A DNA stretch of 37,107 nucleotides, from positions 1 through 37,107 of the forward strand of contig JAQBGV010000177.1 of the NCBI GenBank assembly GCA_032128395.1, given 5' to 3'. A model generated the notes under the pieces. The model saw only the letters and a list, made by a program, of their open reading frames with translations, was not told where the DNA came from and did not search any database. Source of the DNA: JAQBGV01 sp032128395 (lineage in GTDB: Bacteria; Planctomycetota; UBA8108; UBA1146). Below are positions 33,826-37,107 of this stretch, one piece after another. The translations under genes and the position numbers were made by a program. Position 1 is the first letter of the stretch; each line of letters opens with the position of its first letter.

Positions 33826-34882
33826 GTGGCCCCCGCCCCGCTTCCAGCGCAAGGAGAACCGCATCCGCGAGCGCGACCGGATCGGTGCGCGCATTCACCG
33901 CGGGGACCGAGCACCGAGAGGCGATCGCATCGATCCCCGCCCGGTTGTCGGTCGCGGGGCCGGTGATCAGATCGGTGCGGAGATCGTGATCGCCCGCGAG
34001 GATCTGCACCCCGCCCCACGCGGCGACCGGGTCGTTCGCAGCGAGGAGGAGCACGCTGATGCGCTGGCGGATGTCCGGGGCATCCAGGATCGCGTCGACC
34101 CCGTAGCGACCCATCAGGCCATCGCCGAGCTCGATCACGATCAAGTCCGGATCCTCGACGGACAGCAGTGTGAGTTGGCGACGCACGATCGCGGGGGCGG
34201 TCTCCGGAGTCGACGTGACCACCCCGAGATCGGTGAAGATCGAACTCCGCCGCGCCCCGGCGTCCTCCATCTGGAGGATGTCGCGGCGCAGGCTGACTCC
34301 GGTCGCCTTCCCGGCGTGGACGCGCAGTCCGCGGTGATTCAGTTCCTGAATCAGTGCCGCACAGGCGTGCGTCTTTCCTGCGCTCATGCAAGTGCCGGCG
34401 ACGACGACGAGGGGCGGCCCCGACGGTGCGACCGCGTCATCGAGCGGAGGCAGGTCGTCGGCGATGTTCGCGGGGACTCCGTGGCGCTCCCCGACGATCG
34501 GAAAGCGCAGGACCGAGCCGAGCACCTCGCACTGGAAGGGAGGTCCGAGCTCGGGATGCGCTTCTTCGCACAGGCCGAGAACTCCGCCCAAATTCAGGAT
34601 GTTCACCTCGTCCCCCACCGAGAGATGGTGGGGAACCCGTCCCGCGTAGCCGCGGAGAGCGTGGCGATGCCCGAGCGCGCCGGCGACGACGTCCCCCGGT
34701 TTCAGACGCGACATCCGGCCGCTCGGCAGTTCGAGCTGGTCGTAGACGCGCTTCTCCGTGAGAACCCGCACCGCGATCACGTCCCCCTCTCGGCAGGAGA
34801 ACTCATCGCCGAGCCGGATTCGTCGGCCGAGATCACAGTTCAGGGTGACCGAGGCGATCTTGTCGAGGAACTGCGATTTCAC
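33818..34882 (-). CDS. Uncharacterised P-loop protein embedded in the arginine operon (possibly DUF1611-related)
   Basis: A 354-residue cytoplasmic protein with two parts. Residues 1-125 look like a beta-rich domain (GDEFSCREGDVIAVRVL, LKPGDVVAGALGHRHALRGY, LSVGDEVNILNLGG). Residues ~155-350 form a P-loop NTPase-like domain with Walker A GTCMSAGKTHA (163-173), a Walker-B-like DLIVIELGDG (Glu251) and SVLLLAANDPVAAWGG. The overall plan recalls DUF1611/MobB/DTBS-type P-loop proteins, but I cannot assign it to a family with confidence. GTG 34882 overlaps the argG stop by 4 bp and the stop overlaps argC, so it is translated with the pathway enzymes. The operon has no argA or argJ, and a role in N-acylglutamate formation or in channelling is possible but unproven. 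Confidence 0.8.
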   Translation of the reverse strand: MKSQFLDKIASVTLNCDLGRRIRLGDEFSCREGDVIAVRVLTEKRVYDQLELPSGRMSRLKPGDVVAGALGHRHALRGYAGRVPHHLSVGDEVNILNLGGVLGLCEEAHPELGPPFQCEVLGSVLRFPIVGERHGVPANIADDLPPLDDAVAPSGPPLVVVAGTCMSAGKTHACAALIQELNHRGLRVHAGKATGVSLRRDILQMEDAGARRSSIFTDLGVVTSTPETAPAIVRRQLTLLSVEDPDLIVIELGDGLMGRYGVDAILDAPDIRQRISVLLLAANDPVAAWGGVQILAGDHDLRTDLITGPATDNRAGIDAIASRCSVPAVNARTDPVALADAVLLALEAGRGPRG

Positions 34883-36108
34883 GGCGCGTTCCCTTCCGCG
34901 TGCGTACCCGCCCGTGCGTGGAGGATCGCGGGGATCGGGACGATCCGTGCGAAGCCGCGAGCGTCTTCGGGACTCCATTCCCCCGCGGTCTCGCCGTAGG
35001 CGCCGCGGGCGGCGGCGAGGAGAGAGAAGGGGGATCGAACCCCCTCGATGAAGCACGAGCCCAGCCGAAGGAGCGCGGCGACCGTGCCGGTGACGCGCGC
35101 TTGGGATGATGCGAGGAACGCCTCGAGGTCGCGGCAGGCGGGTTCGATCCAGAGCCCGCCGTGAACCAGGTCGCCGTAGCTCTCGGAGAGGGTCGTCTTC
35201 AGGGCGAGTTGTCTCCCGGTCAGGGTGAGCTTCTCGAGTTCGCGGTGACATTCGATGAGCACCGTCGCTGCCGGCGCCTCGAACGCGACCCTCCCCTTCG
35301 TTCCGAGGATCGTCTCGCCGAGGTGGATCCCCCGCCCGATCCCGAAGCTCGCGGCGATGCCATCGAGCGTCTCGATGAGCACCACCGGGTCGAGCGTCGT
35401 TCCATCGAGCGCGACGGGGACGCCCCGCTCGAAGGAGAGCTCGATCCGACGGGGCGGTCGTGGGTCGTCGAACGCGCCGCGAGTGCGGACCCACTCCGAT
35501 TCGGGGAGCGGTTCCTCACTCGACAGGGTCTCCCGGCCCCCGATCGTCGTCCCCCACAGCCCTGAGTTGACCGAGTACGCGGTCTCCTGCGCGGGCACGG
35601 CGTGTCCGCGGTCGGTGAGGAATGCGGTCTCCTCGGCCCGGGTCGGGGCGAGATCGCGGACGGGAGCGAGCACTTCCAGCTCGGGGGCGGTCGCCCGGAG
35701 CGTCGCCTCGAGCCGGACCTGGTCGTTCCCCGCGGCGGTCGATCCGTGTGCGACCACGGTCGCGCCGATCCTCTGCGCCGCGAGCGCGACCTCGCGGGCT
35801 TGGAGGGCGCGTTCGGCTCCGACGCAGAGCGGATAGGTTCCTCCTCGGCGGACATTGCCCGCGATCAGGAACCGGAGAACCTCATCGAAGAGCGCACTCC
35901 GGCGATCGACGAGTTCGAAGCTCTCCGCGCCGAGCGACAGCGCCCGCGTCTCGAGAGCGGCGGCAGCTTCGCGATCGATCCCGCCGACGTCGATGGTCAC
36001 CGCCGCGACCGCGTGACCCTCGGCCGCGAGCCTCGCGACCACCCAGCTCGTGTCGAGCCCCCCCGAGAACGCCACCGCGATCCGGGATCGCCTCTGCACC
36101 GCGCTCAC
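34879..36108 (-). CDS. argG: Argininosuccinate synthase
   Basis: A 409-residue ATP-dependent ligase joining citrulline and aspartate. The PP-loop AFSGGLDTS is at residues 13-21. Further ArgG blocks are GGTYPLCVGAERALQA, GATVVAHGSTAAGNDQVRLEATL, LTDRGHAVPAQ with YSVNSGLWG, and GIGRGIHLGETILGTKGRVAFEAP with LEKLTL. It is a divergent member, with Leu where most have Phe in DQVRF, but all substrate-binding regions seem present and the length is normal (~400). Translation begins at GTG 36108 overlapping the argR stop (GTGA); its own stop overlaps the P-loop gene. Confidence 0.94.
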   Translation of the reverse strand: MSAVQRRSRIAVAFSGGLDTSWVVARLAAEGHAVAAVTIDVGGIDREAAAALETRALSLGAESFELVDRRSALFDEVLRFLIAGNVRRGGTYPLCVGAERALQAREVALAAQRIGATVVAHGSTAAGNDQVRLEATLRATAPELEVLAPVRDLAPTRAEETAFLTDRGHAVPAQETAYSVNSGLWGTTIGGRETLSSEEPLPESEWVRTRGAFDDPRPPRRIELSFERGVPVALDGTTLDPVVLIETLDGIAASFGIGRGIHLGETILGTKGRVAFEAPAATVLIECHRELEKLTLTGRQLALKTTLSESYGDLVHGGLWIEPACRDLEAFLASSQARVTGTVAALLRLGSCFIEGVRSPFSLLAAARGAYGETAGEWSPEDARGFARIVPIPAILHARAGTHAEGNAP

Positions 36109-36608
36109 TCTTCTCCTCCGATCGCCGTGCCGGCGATCTTCCGCAATCGCATGAGCACGACTTGTTGGTCACGACGGGATCCGACGGCGAGAAAGAGGGT
36201 GTCATCTCCGGCAACCGTGCCGAGTACTTCGGTCCATCCCTCCGCATCGACCGCGAGCCCCACCGCACTCGCGGTGCCGACCGCGCAGCGAAGAACGACC
36301 AGGTGCGGCCCGGCGGGAATCGCTCCGGTGACGAAGCGCACGATCACGCGCCGCCCCGGAGTCGGGGGATCCTCCGACGCCGCAGCCAGCGCGGCCTCTC
36401 GTTCCCGAGCCGTGGGAAGCCGATACACCCCTTCGACCTTCTCGATCCCAAGTTCGCGCAGGTCGCGGCAGAGTGTCGATTGGTTCACCTCGAGCCCGGA
36501 CGCGGCGAGCGTCGAGCCGAGCTCCGCTTGACTGCGCACCTTGCGGCGCCGAATCACGCTGCGGATCACCCCATGGCGACGCGTGCGGGAGTCGGTCGAG
36601 ATCGGCAT
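36105..36608 (-). CDS. argR: Arginine repressor
   Basis: A 167-residue ArgR-family regulator. The N-terminal winged HTH (~10-80) has SQAELGSTLAASGLEVNQ and STLCRDLRELGIEKV, the counterpart of QATVSRDIRELGL. The C-terminal arginine-binding/oligomerisation domain (~90-160) has LVVLRCAVGTASAVGLAVD and GTVAGDDTLFLAV, the GTIAGDDT signature with the arginine-contacting Asp pair. It should bind operator DNA as a hexamer with arginine. ATG 36608 follows ACGGAGG. It is the first gene of the operon it presumably controls; a palindrome overlapping a promoter lies 40-85 bp upstream. Confidence 0.93.
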   Translation of the reverse strand: MPISTDSRTRRHGVIRSVIRRRKVRSQAELGSTLAASGLEVNQSTLCRDLRELGIEKVEGVYRLPTAREREAALAAASEDPPTPGRRVIVRFVTGAIPAGPHLVVLRCAVGTASAVGLAVDAEGWTEVLGTVAGDDTLFLAVGSRRDQQVVLMRLRKIAGTAIGGEE

Positions 36609-36647
36609 GGATCGCCTCCGTCCTGGGGAGCGGTCGCGGTGACCACC

Positions 36648-36693
36648 TTATGCACATAATGCGGCATATATGCGCATTCTTCTCCGAGGTCAA
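36648..36693 (-). promoter_or_regulatory. Promoter of the arginine operon overlapped by a candidate ArgR operator
   Basis: On the minus strand TTGACC (36688-36693) and TATATG (36665-36670) are 17 bp apart, a good sigma-70 layout. The -10 region lies inside a dyad AATGCG-N9-CGCATT (36658-36678) with an inner perfect palindrome GCATATATGC, and a second dyad TTATG-CA-CATAA (36648-36659) abuts it. Two adjacent boxes of about 18-20 bp with TGCAT/ATGCA-type half-sites are what ArgR needs. The start would be near 36657, leaving a leader of about 50 bases. The local AT-richness stands out from its surroundings. Confidence 0.7.
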
Positions 36694-36722
36694 GACAATC
36701 AGGGAAAGGTGCGCAATTTCGT

Positions 36723-37107
36723 GGGGACTGGCTCGCCACAGGTGATGCCGGTCCCACCATCCGTTCGCGAATTCCCCGGCAGCAGATCGGTCGGAGCTTG
36801 GGGACTGGCTCGCCGCAGGTGATGCCGGTCCCGGACGCTCGCCCGCTGGTCCACCGATCTGCAACTAGGCCATCGTCCGGGACAGGCAGCACGGCTTCGC
36901 CGCGAGCCAGTCCCACCATCCGTTCGCGAATTCCCCGGCAACAGATCGGTCGGGGGACTGGCTCGCCGCAGGTGATGCCGGTCCCGGACGCTCGCCCGCT
37001 GGTCACCGATCTGCAACTAGGCCATCGTCCGGGACAGGCAGCACGGCTTCGCCGCGAGCCAGTCCCACCATCCGTTCGCGAATTCCCCGGCAGCAGATCG
37101 GTCGGGG
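36723..37107. repeat. Imperfect tandem repeat of ~153 bp with nested inverted repeats
   Basis: Three blocks recur. Block A starts GGGGACTGGCTCGCC (at 36723, 36800 and 36953). Block B starts GGACGCTCGCCCG (36833 and 36986). Block C starts ACCATCCGTTCGCG (36756, 36915 and about 37066). The order is A-C, A-B-C, A-B-C, and the next A begins at the window edge. The start of A (GGGACTGGCTCGC) is the exact reverse complement of the end of B, and GTCCCGGAC / GTCCGGGAC form an inner stem, so each A-B unit of ~114 bp can fold into a long hairpin. C also contains CAGATCGGT, the complement of ACCGATCTG in B. No transposase gene is visible. Open frames through the repeats are not supported. Confidence 0.88.

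Noticed and set aside
36566..37006. Minus-strand open frames through the edge repeats
   Set aside because: The translated sequence repeats with the DNA blocks and runs across the argR promoter; this is repeat DNA, not a gene.
36723..37107. CRISPR array
   Set aside because: The repeated blocks are 33-80 bp, adjacent and nearly identical throughout, with no unique spacers of constant length and no cas genes.

Overview
The window is GC-rich and gene-dense. It looks like part of a planctomycete-type chromosome, probably from the marine lineages rich in secreted proteins that end in dockerin-like modules. This placement is an inference from gene content: three secreted proteins with GDxNxDG...DIADA modules (a haem peroxidase and two tandem paralogues), a CRTAC1/UnbV protein next to a TPR lipoprotein, a Calx-beta/Ig lipoprotein, a sigma-54 activator and a MoxR/VWA pair. 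No rRNA, tRNA, CRISPR array, prophage or transposase gene was seen.

Left third (1-14,996). The window opens inside an RND efflux permease that is read in frame into a TolC-like outer-membrane lipoprotein, followed by a small coupled hypothetical gene. Next come a class III CoA-transferase (minus strand), a secreted M14 zinc carboxypeptidase, and a MoxR-type AAA+ ATPase with its VWA partner (plus strand). A minus-strand locus then encodes a membrane protein, an HTH_34-type winged-helix regulator and a DUF4173-type membrane protein. Matching palindromes (CTTTG-N5-CAAAG) precede both of its transcription units. An SLC12-like cation-chloride cotransporter, a pseudopilin-like protein and a HAD hydrolase follow.

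Middle (15,042-27,275). A TPR lipoprotein and a CRTAC1 protein (minus strand) sit next to a sigma-54 activator with a degenerate receiver. Divergent from the activator is a small Lys/Pro-rich reading frame with a strong Shine-Dalgarno sequence and a rho-independent terminator, but its start codon is out of register by one base in a C run. A Calx-beta lipoprotein follows, and both plus-strand units have -24/-12-like sequences. Then come a small membrane protein, a polysaccharide pyruvyl transferase, an animal-type haem peroxidase and two paralogous secreted proteins.

Right (27,314-36,693). Nine minus-strand genes form one tightly overlapping arginine operon: argR-argG-[P-loop protein]-argC-argD-argF'-argB-argE-argH. 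A sigma-70-like promoter overlapped by a palindrome lies upstream of argR. The carbamoyltransferase belongs to the N-acylornithine type (acetyl- or succinylornithine), so the order is consistent with a route through N-acylcitrulline, with ArgE removing the acyl group before ArgG and ArgH act. There is no argA or argJ. The uncharacterised P-loop protein between argG and argC is the most interesting gene here and is a candidate for a missing step. argB carries a +1 frameshift in a 5-base homopolymer.

The right edge (36,723-37,107) is an imperfect tandem repeat of about 153 bp with nested inverted repeats, and it runs off the window. Three reading-frame anomalies (the RND/TolC junction, the small Lys/Pro frame and argB) all lie in homopolymer runs, so assembly error must be excluded before any of them is treated as biology.
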